From positions 186,001 through 250,000 of the forward strand of contig NZ_BDBR01000009.1 of the NCBI RefSeq assembly GCF_001613085.1: DNA of 64,000 nucleotides, given 5' to 3'. Positions 34,759 to 44,107 of the stretch are shown piece by piece (the first letter of the stretch is position 1; each line of letters opens with the position of its first letter). The notes under the pieces were generated by a model. It worked only from the letters and a program-made list of their open reading frames with translations, was not told the DNA's origin and ran no database searches. Source of the DNA: Nocardia salmonicida NBRC 13393. GTDB lineage: Bacteria > Actinomycetota > Actinomycetes > Mycobacteriales > Mycobacteriaceae. The translations under genes were made by a program, and so were the position numbers.

Positions 34759-35172
34759 TCAGCGCGCGGGTACCGGTACCAGTTCGCCGAGCAGATTCCC
34801 GATCAGGATCTGCAGATGGTCGCGGATGCCGCGCACCACCTCGATAGGCTGCCCGGCCGGATCCGGCAGCACCCAGTCGCGGTAGCTGATTCCGGGAAAG
34901 TACGGACACACCTCGCCGCCTCCCACCGTGACCACTACATCCGAGATCCCGACGACATCATCGGTGAGCGGTGTCGGCCGTTCCCCGGAGATGTCGATCC
35001 CGATCTCGGCCATGACCGCCACCGCGGCGGGGTCGAGCACTGCCGCCGGTTCGCTGCCTGCGGTGCGCACCTCGATCCGGTCACCGGCCTTGGCGCGCAG
35101 CAGACCCGCCGCCATCTGTGATCGGCCCGCATTGTGCACACAGACGAACAACACGCTGGGAGTGTGGGCCAT
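34759..35172 (-). CDS. Arsenate reductase-like low-MW phosphatase
   Basis: 137 residues from ATG 35172. P-loop FVCVHNAGRSQMA carries the C-x5-R-S motif, with downstream LTDDVVGISDVVVTVGGGEVCPYFPG and DWVLPDPAGQ containing the general acid Asp. This is the actinobacterial thiol-dependent (mycothiol/mycoredoxin-type) ArsC pattern; a Cys is also present in EVCPYF. No arsR or efflux gene is adjacent, so an ordinary protein-tyrosine phosphatase role remains possible. Confidence 0.82.
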   Translation of the reverse strand: MAHTPSVLFVCVHNAGRSQMAAGLLRAKAGDRIEVRTAGSEPAAVLDPAAVAVMAEIGIDISGERPTPLTDDVVGISDVVVTVGGGEVCPYFPGISYRDWVLPDPAGQPIEVVRGIRDHLQILIGNLLGELVPVPAR

Positions 35173-35312
35173 GGTCGCCCTTTCGGCGCAGGGGCGAAGT
35201 GCTTGTGGCGCTTCGGGTATCACCGTCATCATTCCACCAGGGCGCGGCGACGGGGGAGGGTGCGGGCTATCCGGCGATACTGTTGTCCGAGCAGTGTCCG
35301 CGCCGTGACGAC

Positions 35313-36614
35313 TCAGTCCAGTGAGCCGAGCACCCGGTGCACGTAATCGTTGGCGAATACCCCGGTGGGGTCGAAATGCCGTCGGACCGCGGTGAAGCGG
35401 TCCCATTCGGGGTAGCGCGGGCGCAGTGTCTCGGCGGTCTGGAAGTGGCGTTTGCCCCAGTGCGGCCTGCCGTCGTAGGTGTTGAACACCGCCTCGCACG
35501 CGCGGAAATACGGTTCCCACACCATGCCCTGATACTGGTGCACCGCGATGTAGCAGGTCTCGCGTCCGCCTGCGGGGGACAGGAAGGCGTCGTCGGGCGC
35601 GACCCAGCGCACCTCGATCGGCATCGGTGTGCCGAATCGCCTTCCCAGTGCCAGGATTTCGCGAATCGCCTCGGCGGCGTGCGCGCGCGGGATCGCGTAT
35701 TCCATCTCGTTGAACTTCACCAGCCGCGGCGTGGAGAACACCCGGTAGGAGCGGTCGACCTGCCGGTTGTTGCTACCTGCCAGGGTGGCCGCGCGGTGAA
35801 TCATGGGGATGGCGGCCGGAATGCGCCGACCCAGTCTGCACAGGCCGTCGTAGACATGATTGGCGATCAGGATGTCGTTGAGCCACTCGCTCACCGTGCC
35901 GCGCGGTTGTTCCGGCGCTTCGGTTCGGTCGATGGCCTTGGTCATCGCCGTGTCGCTGTGCGGGAAGGCGAAGAACTCGAAATGATCACTGCCGTCGGCG
36001 AATTCGTCGATGTTGGCGAGCACCTCGTTCAGTGGTACCGGCCGCTCGACGCACTCCAGCACGAACGACGGTTCGAGCTGCAAGGTGGCCGCGGTGACGA
36101 CGCCGAGCGCGCCGACACTGACCCGCGCCGCCTTCCAACCGTCGGGATCGGTCTGCTCGTTGAGCTCCACCAGGGTCCCGTCGGCCCGCAGCACCTCCAC
36201 CGAGTGCAGTGCCGCGGAGATATTGCGCAGGCGGGCGCCGGTGCCGTGGGTGGCGGTGGCGGTCGCGCCCGCGAGGCTCTGGGTATCGATGTCGCCGAGA
36301 TTGGGAAACGCCAGTCCGTGCGCGTGCAGCAGTGGGCTCGCCGCGTGCAGCGAGATCCCGGCCTCCACGCGCACGTGGCCTGCGTCGACGTCGACATCGA
36401 GGACCTTGTTCAGACCACTGAGATCGACCAGCGTGCCGTCGGTGAGTACGGCGTCGGTGAACGAGTGCCCCGACCCGGCCACGCGCACGGTCCGGCCTGC
36501 AGCGGCCGCATCGGTCACTGTCGCGGCCAGCTCCTCGACGTCACGCGGTGTGGCGACGACGGCGGGTGTGCAGCGTTGCTGGCCTGCCCAGTTCACCCAG
36601 GTGTTCTTGGTCAT
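35313..36614 (-). CDS. D-arabinono-1,4-lactone / L-gulonolactone oxidase
   Basis: A 433-residue FAD-linked oxidase. The N-terminal PCMH-type FAD domain has VRVAGSGHSFTDAVLTDG (the His of SGHS is the usual flavin-attachment residue) and ATATHGTG. The C-terminal aldonolactone oxidase domain ends in RPHWGKRHF, the HWGK motif of the family. It oxidises an aldono-lactone with O2 or another acceptor, giving an ascorbate-type product. Not clearly in an operon. Confidence 0.92.
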   Translation of the reverse strand: MTKNTWVNWAGQQRCTPAVVATPRDVEELAATVTDAAAAGRTVRVAGSGHSFTDAVLTDGTLVDLSGLNKVLDVDVDAGHVRVEAGISLHAASPLLHAHGLAFPNLGDIDTQSLAGATATATHGTGARLRNISAALHSVEVLRADGTLVELNEQTDPDGWKAARVSVGALGVVTAATLQLEPSFVLECVERPVPLNEVLANIDEFADGSDHFEFFAFPHSDTAMTKAIDRTEAPEQPRGTVSEWLNDILIANHVYDGLCRLGRRIPAAIPMIHRAATLAGSNNRQVDRSYRVFSTPRLVKFNEMEYAIPRAHAAEAIREILALGRRFGTPMPIEVRWVAPDDAFLSPAGGRETCYIAVHQYQGMVWEPYFRACEAVFNTYDGRPHWGKRHFQTAETLRPRYPEWDRFTAVRRHFDPTGVFANDYVHRVLGSLD

Positions 36615-36671
36615 GTGTCCAACAGTAGAGGATGCGCTGTGACGCGCGCTACTGGTCGGACAGGTTTCGGC

Positions 36672-37349
36672 TCAGCGACGACGGCCGAGGCAGCCGGCGG
36701 CCTTGGCCCGCTCGACCTCTTCGTCGGTCATCGGCGAGACCAGCAGTGGCCTGCGCGGCACCGCGTCGGTGCGGACGCCGTTGAGCGTGATGGCCATATA
36801 CCGTTGCCACACTTCGGAATTCACCGGACCGGCGAACTCGGCGAGTGCGTTGACCATATGGATCAGGGCGAAGAAGTCCGTGGTGGTGACGTCGGGATCG
36901 ATCGCCCCGGCGTTGCGCGCGCGGTCGATGATCGCCGTGACCGACGGATGGATCCGGTTGCGCAGTTCGGCGAAACGGGCCGGATCTTCCTCGAGTTCGA
37001 GCATCACCTCGCCGAAACCGCGGTTGGTCGCCAGGTGTTTGCACGCGCTCTCGAAGAATTCGACGAGCCCGAGCCAGGCGTCCGTGTTGCCGAGGGCCGC
37101 CTCGGCCGCGTCGGCGAAGTCCTTGACGTGCTGGTCGAAGACCTCGGCGATGAGTTCCTTCTTGTTGGCGAAGCGCCGGTACACGGTGCCGACGCCGACG
37201 CCCGCGCGCTCGGCGACGTCGTCGAGGGTGATCTCGAGGCCGTGATCGGCGAATAGCTCACGGGCGGCCGCGACGATGCGTTGCTGATTGCGCGCGGCGT
37301 CGGCGCGCAATCTGCGGGGTGGTGTGGCAGTCGTCGTGGCGTGATTCAC
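36672..37349 (-). CDS. TetR-family regulator of the adjacent MFS pump
   Basis: 225 residues. N-terminal helix-turn-helix LRADAARNQQRIVAAARELF, then ITLDDVAERAGVGVGTVYRRF, is a clear TetR domain; the C-terminal part is a ligand domain. Divergent from the DHA2 exporter at 37479 with a 130-bp shared promoter region holding two copies of a GGAG...CTCC palindrome. It probably represses the pump and is released by its substrate. Confidence 0.92.
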   Translation of the reverse strand: MNHATTTATPPRRLRADAARNQQRIVAAARELFADHGLEITLDDVAERAGVGVGTVYRRFANKKELIAEVFDQHVKDFADAAEAALGNTDAWLGLVEFFESACKHLATNRGFGEVMLELEEDPARFAELRNRIHPSVTAIIDRARNAGAIDPDVTTTDFFALIHMVNALAEFAGPVNSEVWQRYMAITLNGVRTDAVPRRPLLVSPMTDEEVERAKAAGCLGRRR

Positions 37350-37379
37350 AAGTACATCCTATCAATCCGGGGATTAAGT

Positions 37380-37435
37380 GGAGGTCGTTTCTCCGTTACT
37401 CTGGTAGCTTCAAACGAAGCGGAGGCGGTATCTCC
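37380..37435. promoter_or_regulatory. Duplicated TetR operator candidate
   Basis: Two 15-bp near-palindromes of the form GGAGGnnGTnTCTCC: GGAGGTCGTTTCTCC at 37380-37394 and GGAGGCGGTATCTCC at 37421-37435, 41 bp apart and on the same helical face. Located between the TetR gene and the MFS gene. Confidence 0.6.
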
Positions 37436-37478
37436 GATTATGCCACCAGAAACCATCCGCAGACCTACTAGGGGAGTT

Positions 37479-38972
37479 ATGACCACCACACTCGACACCG
37501 GGCCCAAGAGCCCCGCGGATACCGGTCGCCGCGGCTCACACGCCCTGCGCTGGTGGGTGCTTGCCGTACTCGGCATCGCCCAGCTGATGGTCGTGCTCGA
37601 TGCGACGATCGTCAATATCGCTCTGCCCGCGGCCCAGGCCGACCTCGGTTTCGGCGACGGTGACCGCCAGTGGGTCATCACCGGTTACGCCCTCGCCTTC
37701 GGCAGCCTGTTGCTGCTCGGCGGCAGGCTCAGCGACCTCTTCGGTCGTCGCAACACCTTCATCATCGGCTTGGTCGGCTTCGCGGTGACCTCGGCCATCG
37801 GTGGCGCGGCCACCACCTTCGAGATGCTGGTCGCGGCCCGTGTCGGCCAGGGTGTGTTCGGCGCGCTGCTCGCGCCCGCCGCGCTCTCGCTGCTCACGGT
37901 CACCTTCACCGAACCCAAGGAACGGGCCAAGGCATTCGGCATCTTCGGCGCCGTGGCCGGTACCGGCGGCGCGATCGGTCTACTTCTCGGTGGCGTGCTC
38001 ACCGAATGGGCGTCGTGGCGCTGGGCGATGTATGTGAACCTGATCTTCGCCGCCGTCGCGCTCGTCGGCGCCGTGCTGCTGCTCGCCAAGCACGTCGCGA
38101 CCTCGCGGCCCAAGCTCGATTGGACCGGCACCGTCGCCGTCACCGTCGCGCTGTTCAGCATCGTCTACGGCTTCTCCCACGCCGAGTCCAACGGCTGGAG
38201 CGACCCGACCACGCTGGCCTTCCTGCTCGGTGGCGCCGTGCTGCTCGCGGCCTTCGTGTGGATCGAGACCAAGGTCGCCCACCCCTTGCTGCCGCTGCGC
38301 ATCGTCGCCGACCGCACCCGTGGCGCGTCGTACCTGACCGTGTTCGTCATGGGCATCGGCATGTTCGCGATCTTCTTGTTCCTCACCTACTACATGCAGC
38401 TGACCCTGGCGTACACGCCGATCGTGACCGGACTGGCGTTCCTGCCGATGGTGGCGGGCATGGTGGCCTCCTCGACCACCGCGCCGTCGCTGTTGCTGCC
38501 GAAGGTCGGACCCAAGGTCGTCATCAGTGGCGGATTCCTGATCGCCGCGGCGGGCATGCTGTGGCTCACTCAGATCGGTCTGGATTCGAGCTACGTCACC
38601 CATATCCTGCCCGCGCTGGTACTGCTGGGCCTCGGCCTCGGTGGTGCGATGTCGGTCGCGTTCCAGGGTTCGACGGCGGGTGTGCAGCACGAGGACGCGG
38701 GCGTCGCCTCGGCGATGGTCAACACCAGCCAGCAGGTCGGCGGTTCCATCGGTACCGCGCTGCTCAGCACCATCGCGGCCTCGGCGATGACCGACTACGT
38801 GTCGACGCATCAGCCGGGCCCGCTCACCGCGGCGCAGGGCGCGATCGAGAGTTACACCACCAGCTTCTGGTGGGCGACGGCCACTTTCGTGCTCGGCGCG
38901 ATCGTGATCGCGGTGCTCATGCCGAACACCGTGCCCGCCCCGGCCGAAGGCGAGCCGGTGCTGGCGCACTGA
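37479..38972 (+). CDS. DHA2-type MFS drug exporter (EmrB/QacA family)
   Basis: 497 residues from ATG 37479, after GGGGAG. About 14 TM helices. Motifs: LDATIVNIALP (motif D1), GGRLSDLFGRRNTF (motif A) and GTGGAIGLLLGGVL (motif C, antiporter). It should expel drugs or toxic lipids using the proton gradient. Controlled by the divergent TetR gene and followed by a strong terminator. Confidence 0.93.
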   Translation: MTTTLDTGPKSPADTGRRGSHALRWWVLAVLGIAQLMVVLDATIVNIALPAAQADLGFGDGDRQWVITGYALAFGSLLLLGGRLSDLFGRRNTFIIGLVGFAVTSAIGGAATTFEMLVAARVGQGVFGALLAPAALSLLTVTFTEPKERAKAFGIFGAVAGTGGAIGLLLGGVLTEWASWRWAMYVNLIFAAVALVGAVLLLAKHVATSRPKLDWTGTVAVTVALFSIVYGFSHAESNGWSDPTTLAFLLGGAVLLAAFVWIETKVAHPLLPLRIVADRTRGASYLTVFVMGIGMFAIFLFLTYYMQLTLAYTPIVTGLAFLPMVAGMVASSTTAPSLLLPKVGPKVVISGGFLIAAAGMLWLTQIGLDSSYVTHILPALVLLGLGLGGAMSVAFQGSTAGVQHEDAGVASAMVNTSQQVGGSIGTALLSTIAASAMTDYVSTHQPGPLTAAQGAIESYTTSFWWATATFVLGAIVIAVLMPNTVPAPAEGEPVLAH

Positions 38973-38987
38973 TCAAGGACAATCGCC

Positions 38988-39028
38988 CGACGATGGCCCG
39001 AACCGACAAACGGTTCGGGCCATCGTCG
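38988..39028 (+). terminator. Terminator after the MFS exporter
   Basis: Perfect 18-bp inverted repeat CGACGATGGCCCGAACCG / CGGTTCGGGCCATCGTCG (38988-39005 and 39011-39028) with a 5-nt ACAAA loop. The T-tract is short (TTCGT), as is common in high-GC actinobacteria. Confidence 0.85.
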
Positions 39029-39146
39029 TTCGTCCGTGGCGGCTGCTGAAAGTTTGCCACGGTGCGCACCGCTCGCCCGAGTGTCGGTGGGTCTCGATAC
39101 CATGAGCAACGACCACCACACGGATCGGCCAACGGGAGGCGAACGC

Positions 39147-39563
39147 ATGACATCGCGGCCTCCGGCGCTCGATCCGGCCGTCCTCGCGGCGATCTCGGTG
39201 GGCGGCGGGCTCGGCGCCACCGCTCGTTTCGGTGTCGGACACTGGTGGCCGGTGCTCCCCGGCCGATTCCCGTGGTCGACCTTGGCGGTGAATGTGCTCG
39301 GGTGCTTCGCGATCGGGGTGCTGATGGTCGTGGTCACCGAACTGTGGGATGCACCGAAACTCGTGCGACCGTTCCTGGGAATCGGTGTGCTGGGGGGCTT
39401 CACGACTTTCTCCACCTATAGCCTCGAGATTCGTAGACTCATCGGCATCGGTGAGACGGGTACGGCGGTCGCCTATCTCGGCCTGTCGGTGCTCGCGGCA
39501 CTCGGTGCCGTGGCAGTTGCCATGATCGCGACCCGGTGGGTCGCGCGGCGGGGGTTCACATGA
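39147..39563 (+). CDS. crcB: Fluoride channel subunit CrcB/Fluc (first copy)
   Basis: 138 residues from ATG 39147, chosen over ATG 39102 for its GGGAGG ribosome site. Four TM helices with the Fluc signatures [27 protein letters not shown] and [11 protein letters not shown]. Two different Fluc subunits encoded in tandem form a heterodimeric fluoride channel in many Gram-positives; the partner follows at 39628. Confidence 0.92.
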   Translation: MTSRPPALDPAVLAAISVGGGLGATARFGVGHWWPVLPGRFPWSTLAVNVLGCFAIGVLMVVVTELWDAPKLVRPFLGIGVLGGFTTFSTYSLEIRRLIGIGETGTAVAYLGLSVLAALGAVAVAMIATRWVARRGFT

Positions 39564-39627
39564 ATTCGACAACGGAAGGGGGCCATCCGATGGTCGAGAT
39601 GTGGGCTCCCACAGCGGGAGGCGCGGC

Positions 39628-39990
39628 ATGACGGTGGCGCTGGTGCTGGCCGGTGGCATGCTCGGCGCGCCCGCCCGGTACCTGATCGACCGGCGGATGT
39701 CGGCGCGGTTTCCGACTGGGCTGCCGTGGGGGACGCTAACCGTTAACATTGTCGGTTCGGCGTTGCTCGGGGGTTTGATCGGCGCGAGTGCGGGCAGTGC
39801 GCTGCTGGCATTCGCGGCAACCGGCTTCTGTGGTGCGCTGACCACGTTCAGCACGTTCGGGTACGAGACGATCCGTCTGGTAACCGAGGGCGCCTACGTG
39901 TATGCCGTGGGCAACGTCGTGATCAGCGTCGCGGCGAGCCTGGCCGCGGTATACGCCGCTGCGTCCCTGACCCAGTGGTTGTGCGCATGA
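39628..39990 (+). CDS. crcB: Fluoride channel subunit CrcB/Fluc (second copy)
   Basis: 120 residues from ATG 39628 after GGGAGG. Contains GGMLGAPARYLIDRR, WGTLTVNIVGSALLGG and GFCGALTTFSTFGYE. Only about half the length is identical to the first copy, consistent with a heterodimer rather than a recent duplication. The channel leaks F- out of the cytoplasm. No fluoride riboswitch is recognisable upstream. Confidence 0.92.
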   Translation: MTVALVLAGGMLGAPARYLIDRRMSARFPTGLPWGTLTVNIVGSALLGGLIGASAGSALLAFAATGFCGALTTFSTFGYETIRLVTEGAYVYAVGNVVISVAASLAAVYAAASLTQWLCA

Positions 39991-40037
39991 TTCTCATGAC
40001 CAGCCGCGCGCAGCCGACACGGAAGGGAACACCCACC

Positions 40038-41675
40038 ATGGCCCACGATCGCGCCGGACGGCCTGCCCGCCCGACCGACCTGGTGGACATCGCTCACCTG
40101 GTCACCGCGTACTACAGCCTCGTCCCCGATCCGGAGGAGCCGAGCCAGCAGGTGGTGTTCGGTACCTCGGGCCACCGCGGGTCCAGCGAGGACGGCGCGT
40201 TCAACGAGGCCCACATCATGGCGATCACGCAGGCGATCGTCGAATACCGCGCCACCCGTGACATCACCGGCCCGGTCTACCTCGCGCGCGACACCCATGC
40301 CCTGTCCGAACCCGCGTGGACCACCGCGCTCGAGGTCCTGGCCGGCAACGACGTCACGGCCGTGATCGACGCGCGTGGCCGCTACACCCCCACGCCCGCG
40401 CTGAGTCATGCCGTGCTGAACCACAATCGCGGCGGCACCAAGCACCAGGCCGACGGCATCGTGGTCACCCCCTCGCACAATCCACCGCGCGACGGCGGCT
40501 TCAAATACAACCCACCGCACGGCGGCCCCGCCGACACCAAGGCCACCGACGCCATCGCCGCCCGCGCCAACGAACTGCTGCGCGGCGGCCTGGCCGAGGT
40601 CAAACGGGTCTCGCTCGATCAGGCGATGAGCACCCACGTGCAGCGCTACGACTACCTCGACCAGTACGTCTCCGACCTGCCGAACGCGTTGAACCTGGAC
40701 GCGATTCGCGGCGCGGGCATCCGGATGGGCGCCGACCCGATGGGCGGCGCGAGCGTGGACTACTGGGAGGAGATCGGGCAGCGCTTCGATCTCGAGCTCG
40801 AGGTGGTCAACCCGTTCGTCGACCCCACCTGGCGTTTCATGACCCTCGACAGCGACGGCCAGATCCGGATGGATCCGTCCTCGCGCCACGCCATGGCGGC
40901 CCTGGTCGGCATCAAGGACGACTACGACATCTCCACCGGCAACGACGCCGACGCCGACCGGCACGGCATCGTCACTCCCGACGGTGGCCTGATGAACCCC
41001 AATCACTTCCTGGCTGTCGCGATCGAATACCTCGTCGCGAACCGGATGTGGTGGGACGCGCTCACCAAGATCGGCAAGACCGTTGTCACCTCGTCGATGG
41101 TCGACCGTGTGGTCGGCGTGCTCGGGCGCGACGTGTACGAGGTGCCGGTCGGGTTCAAGTGGTTCGTACCCGGATTGTTCAGTGGCAGTTTGGCTTTCGG
41201 CGGCGAGGAGAGCGCGGGCGCGTCGTTCCTGCGGATGGACGGCACCGTGTGGACCACCGACAAGGACGGCATCCTGCTCGCCCTGCTGGCCGCCGAGATC
41301 GCCGCCGTCACCGGCCAGACCCCCTCGGCCAGGTACGGCGAACTGGAACGCCAGTACGGCAGCCCCGCCTACGCGCGGATCGATGCCGCCGCCACCAGCG
41401 AACAGAAGGCCAAGCTCGCGCGCCTGACCCCGGAGGCCGTCACCGGCACCGAGATCGCGGGCGAGGAGATCACCGGCATCCTCACCACCGCGCGCGGCAA
41501 CGGAGCGCCGCTGGGCGGGTTGAAGGTGACCACGGAGAACGCCTGGTTCGCCGCACGTCCCTCGGGCACCGAGGACAAATACAAGATCTACGCCGAGTCG
41601 TTCCTCGGCCCTGAACATCTCACCCAGGTGCAGGCTGCGGCCGAGGAGATGGTCAACCAGGCGCTGGGCGAGTGA
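40038..41675 (+). CDS. pgm: Phosphoglucomutase (alpha-D-glucose phosphate-specific)
   Basis: 545 residues from ATG 40038. The active-site phosphoserine is in VVTPSHNPPRDGGFKYNPPH, the Mg2+ loop is NDADADRHGIV, the sugar loop is GGEESAGASF, and phosphate binding is at ARPSGTEDKYKIYAE. Interconverts glucose 1- and 6-phosphate, supplying glycogen, trehalose and cell-wall sugars. The next gene overlaps by 4 bp (GTGA). Confidence 0.96.
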   Translation: MAHDRAGRPARPTDLVDIAHLVTAYYSLVPDPEEPSQQVVFGTSGHRGSSEDGAFNEAHIMAITQAIVEYRATRDITGPVYLARDTHALSEPAWTTALEVLAGNDVTAVIDARGRYTPTPALSHAVLNHNRGGTKHQADGIVVTPSHNPPRDGGFKYNPPHGGPADTKATDAIAARANELLRGGLAEVKRVSLDQAMSTHVQRYDYLDQYVSDLPNALNLDAIRGAGIRMGADPMGGASVDYWEEIGQRFDLELEVVNPFVDPTWRFMTLDSDGQIRMDPSSRHAMAALVGIKDDYDISTGNDADADRHGIVTPDGGLMNPNHFLAVAIEYLVANRMWWDALTKIGKTVVTSSMVDRVVGVLGRDVYEVPVGFKWFVPGLFSGSLAFGGEESAGASFLRMDGTVWTTDKDGILLALLAAEIAAVTGQTPSARYGELERQYGSPAYARIDAAATSEQKAKLARLTPEAVTGTEIAGEEITGILTTARGNGAPLGGLKVTTENAWFAARPSGTEDKYKIYAESFLGPEHLTQVQAAAEEMVNQALGE

Positions 41676-43003
41676 GCGCTCCGGCCAAAGTCCGGCTACC
41701 CGCCGAGATCTGGGTACTGATCGCGGCCGCTTTCGTGATCGCGCTCGGGTTCGGCCTCGTCGCACCCGTGCTGCCGCAGTACGCGCGCGAATTCGGGGTC
41801 GGCATCGCCGCCGCGTCGGCGATCGTGAGCGCGTTCGCGTTGATGCGGTTGTTGTTCGCGCCCGCCAGTGGGCGGCTCGTGCAGAAGCTGGGCGAGCGGC
41901 GGGTGTATCTGGCAGGCATCGTGATCGTGGCGGTGTCGACCGGGGCGTGCGCGCTGGCGCAGACGTATTGGCAACTGCTGGTGCTGCGTTCGCTGGGCGG
42001 CATCGGGTCCACGATGTTCACGGTGTCGTCGATGGCGCTGATCATCCGGGTATCGCCGCCTGCCGCGCGTGGTCGAATCTCCGGCGTCTACTCGACGAGT
42101 TTTCTGATCGGTTCGCTGCTCGGTCCCCTGGTCGGAAGTAGTTTGGCCGGGTTCGGGCTGCGCGCGCCGTTCCTGATCTATATGGCCGCCCTGCTGGTGG
42201 TGTGTGTGATCGTGTTCGCCGGGTTGCGTGAATCGCCGGTGCTCGCGCCTGAGAGCGGGGCGAAGCCGATCGAATTCACCTTCCGGCAAGGGTGGGCCGA
42301 ACCCGCTTACCGGGCGGTGCTGCTGTCGAGTTTCGCGGGTGGCATCGCGGTATTCGGTGTCCGGATGGCGTTCGTGCCCCTGCTGGTGGTCGAGACCCTG
42401 CATCAGGAAATCGGCATGGCGGGCGTGGCACTCACGGTGTTCGCCGCGGGCAATGCGGCAGTGCTGTTCCTGTCGGGGCGGCTCTCGGACCGGTTCGGTC
42501 GCAAACCGTTCCTGATCGCCGGGTCGGCCATCTGCGCCCTCGGCACCGGCGCGCTCGGCTTCGCACCGACCATCCAGTGGTTCCTGGTCGCCTCGTTCGT
42601 CGCGGGCCTCGGATCGGGAATGTTCAGTCCCGTGCAGCAGGCGGCATTGGCGGATGTGATCGGGTCGCGCGCCCGCGGCGGTCCGGTACTGGCCGCGTTC
42701 CAGATGTCGGCCGATCTGGGCACCGTGCTCGGCCCGATCGTCATCGGCTGGTTGGCCGAACGCACGTCGTTCGGGGTGAGTATGGCCGTGACCGGTGCGG
42801 TGCTGGCGGTGTCGGCGGCAGTGTGGGTGTTCACGCCCGATCCCTCGCAGATCGAGCACCCCGAAGATCCGGAGCGCCCCGATCACGCGGGTGACGGCAT
42901 CGACCCGCAATGCGCCTGCGATGGCAGCCCCGACGGTAAGCCGGTGGTGCGTGACGGCATGGTTCCCGCCGGGCGACCCAGCGACTACCACAAGCCCCAG
43001 TAG
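41672..43003 (+). CDS. MFS transporter
   Basis: 443 residues from a GTG overlapping the pgm stop. Twelve TM helices; motif A-like GRLVQKLGERRVYL after TM2 and GRLSDRFGRKPF in the second half. The cytoplasmic tail (after about residue 390) is acidic and Pro/Asp-rich and contains CACDG. Substrate unknown; multidrug or sugar efflux is likely. The overlap with pgm may only reflect compact packing. Confidence 0.88.
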   Translation: MSAPAKVRLPAEIWVLIAAAFVIALGFGLVAPVLPQYAREFGVGIAAASAIVSAFALMRLLFAPASGRLVQKLGERRVYLAGIVIVAVSTGACALAQTYWQLLVLRSLGGIGSTMFTVSSMALIIRVSPPAARGRISGVYSTSFLIGSLLGPLVGSSLAGFGLRAPFLIYMAALLVVCVIVFAGLRESPVLAPESGAKPIEFTFRQGWAEPAYRAVLLSSFAGGIAVFGVRMAFVPLLVVETLHQEIGMAGVALTVFAAGNAAVLFLSGRLSDRFGRKPFLIAGSAICALGTGALGFAPTIQWFLVASFVAGLGSGMFSPVQQAALADVIGSRARGGPVLAAFQMSADLGTVLGPIVIGWLAERTSFGVSMAVTGAVLAVSAAVWVFTPDPSQIEHPEDPERPDHAGDGIDPQCACDGSPDGKPVVRDGMVPAGRPSDYHKPQ

Positions 43004-43068
43004 CAGGTCAGCGTCATTTCGGCGTGCCCGGGCGGCGAGCCGCCGTCGACTCGAGGCAGAGTGGACGG

Positions 43069-43809
43069 GTGAGCACAGCCGGTTCTTCGCACAATCCGCG
43101 CCCCGTTTCCAGCAACACCACCTACGCGCTGGCCGCGGTGGCGGTCGTCATCATCGGGTTGATCGTGTTCGCCGCCTACAAGTGGAGCGCGGAACCGCCG
43201 CCCGCCGTACGCAACGACGGCTACGGCCCGGTCCGCGAGGCCGCCGTGCAGGTCACCACCACCCCCGAAGGTGTCATCCGCCTCGGCCGCCCCGACGCTC
43301 CCAAGACCGTCGACATCTTCGAGGACCCCATCTGCCCCGCCTGCGGCGCGATGGAAACCGCCTACGGTCAGGAACTGGCCCAGAAGATCGACGAAGGCAA
43401 GCTCGCGGTGAACTACCACCTCGTCACCTTCCTCGATCCCCAGTCCAAGAGCAAGGACTACTCCACCCGCGCGACAGCCGCGAATCTCTGTGTCGCCCAA
43501 GCGGGTTCGGGCCCCACCTACAGCAAATTCCACGAGACCCTGTTCACGAACAAGCAGCCCGACGAAGGCGGCTCCGACCTGAGCAACCCGGCCCTCGCTA
43601 CCATCGCCACAGAATCCGGCGCCCCCGAATCCGTGGCCGCCTGCATCAACAACGGCACCCAGTCCGAAGCCGCCAAGTCCGCCGCCGCGAAGAACCTCGC
43701 CGATCTCGACGCCCGCACCGACAACAAGGCCGCCACTCCCGCGATCTACGACGGCACCACCAAGATCAACTGGCAAGACGAGAACTGGGTAGTGAACCTG
43801 GCCCCATGA
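43069..43809 (+). CDS. Membrane-anchored DsbA-family thioredoxin-like protein
   Basis: 246 residues from GTG 43069. TM anchor at about residues 18-40 (YALAAVAVVIIGLIVFAAY), then an extracytoplasmic thioredoxin-like domain with CPAC in EDPICPACGAMETAYG (about residue 88), the helical insertion of DsbA, and TPAIYDG carrying the cis-Pro. It should catalyse disulfide formation or isomerisation in exported proteins. Confidence 0.9.
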   Translation: MSTAGSSHNPRPVSSNTTYALAAVAVVIIGLIVFAAYKWSAEPPPAVRNDGYGPVREAAVQVTTTPEGVIRLGRPDAPKTVDIFEDPICPACGAMETAYGQELAQKIDEGKLAVNYHLVTFLDPQSKSKDYSTRATAANLCVAQAGSGPTYSKFHETLFTNKQPDEGGSDLSNPALATIATESGAPESVAACINNGTQSEAAKSAAAKNLADLDARTDNKAATPAIYDGTTKINWQDENWVVNLAP

Positions 43810-43990
43810 GCTCCCGCGTGAGGTTCGGCACATTCTACCCCTGACCAGCCGATCCTTCCCGCCCCACGGGCCACTGCACCCCCGCCCGTAACCCCACATT
43901 TTCGCCGTCTACCAGCCGATTTGTTCTCTCTCAGACGCATGGTGTAACTTCATTCAGGCAGCAGCGAGAGCCGCTGAAACAACTGAACAC

Positions 43991-44063
43991 GGGGCTATGG
44001 CGCAGCTGGTAGCGCACCACACTGGCAGTGTGGGGGTCAGGGGTTCGAGTCCCCTTAGCTCCA
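43991..44063 (+). tRNA. tRNA-Ala (anticodon GGC)
   Basis: 73 nt folding as a cloverleaf: acceptor GGGGCTA/TAGCTCC with the G3-U70 alanine identity pair, D-arm GCGCAGCTGGTAGCGC, anticodon arm CCACA-CTGGCAG-TGTGG with anticodon GGC, T-arm AGGGGTTCGAGTCCCCT, discriminator A. CCA is not encoded. Followed 10 bp later by an intrinsic terminator. Confidence 0.96.
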
Positions 44064-44072
44064 CAGAAATAG

Positions 44073-44107
44073 CAGGTCAGGCCCGGTCTCAGACCGGGCC
44101 TGACCTG
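44073..44107 (+). terminator. Terminator of the tRNA-Ala transcript
   Basis: 17-bp perfect inverted repeat CAGGTCAGGCCCGGTCT / AGACCGGGCCTGACCTG separated by one base, followed by TTTATTGTGT. Placed immediately after the tRNA gene. Confidence 0.85.

Noticed and set aside
35337..37256. 639-codon plus-strand open frame
   Set aside because: Antisense of the aldonolactone oxidase and TetR genes; long open frames on the wrong strand are common in high-GC DNA.
39029..39146. Fluoride riboswitch upstream of crcB
   Set aside because: I looked for the crcB-motif consensus and pseudoknot arms and could not find them.
39894..41765. 623-codon minus-strand open frame over phosphoglucomutase
   Set aside because: Antisense shadow of pgm, whose catalytic motifs are unambiguous.
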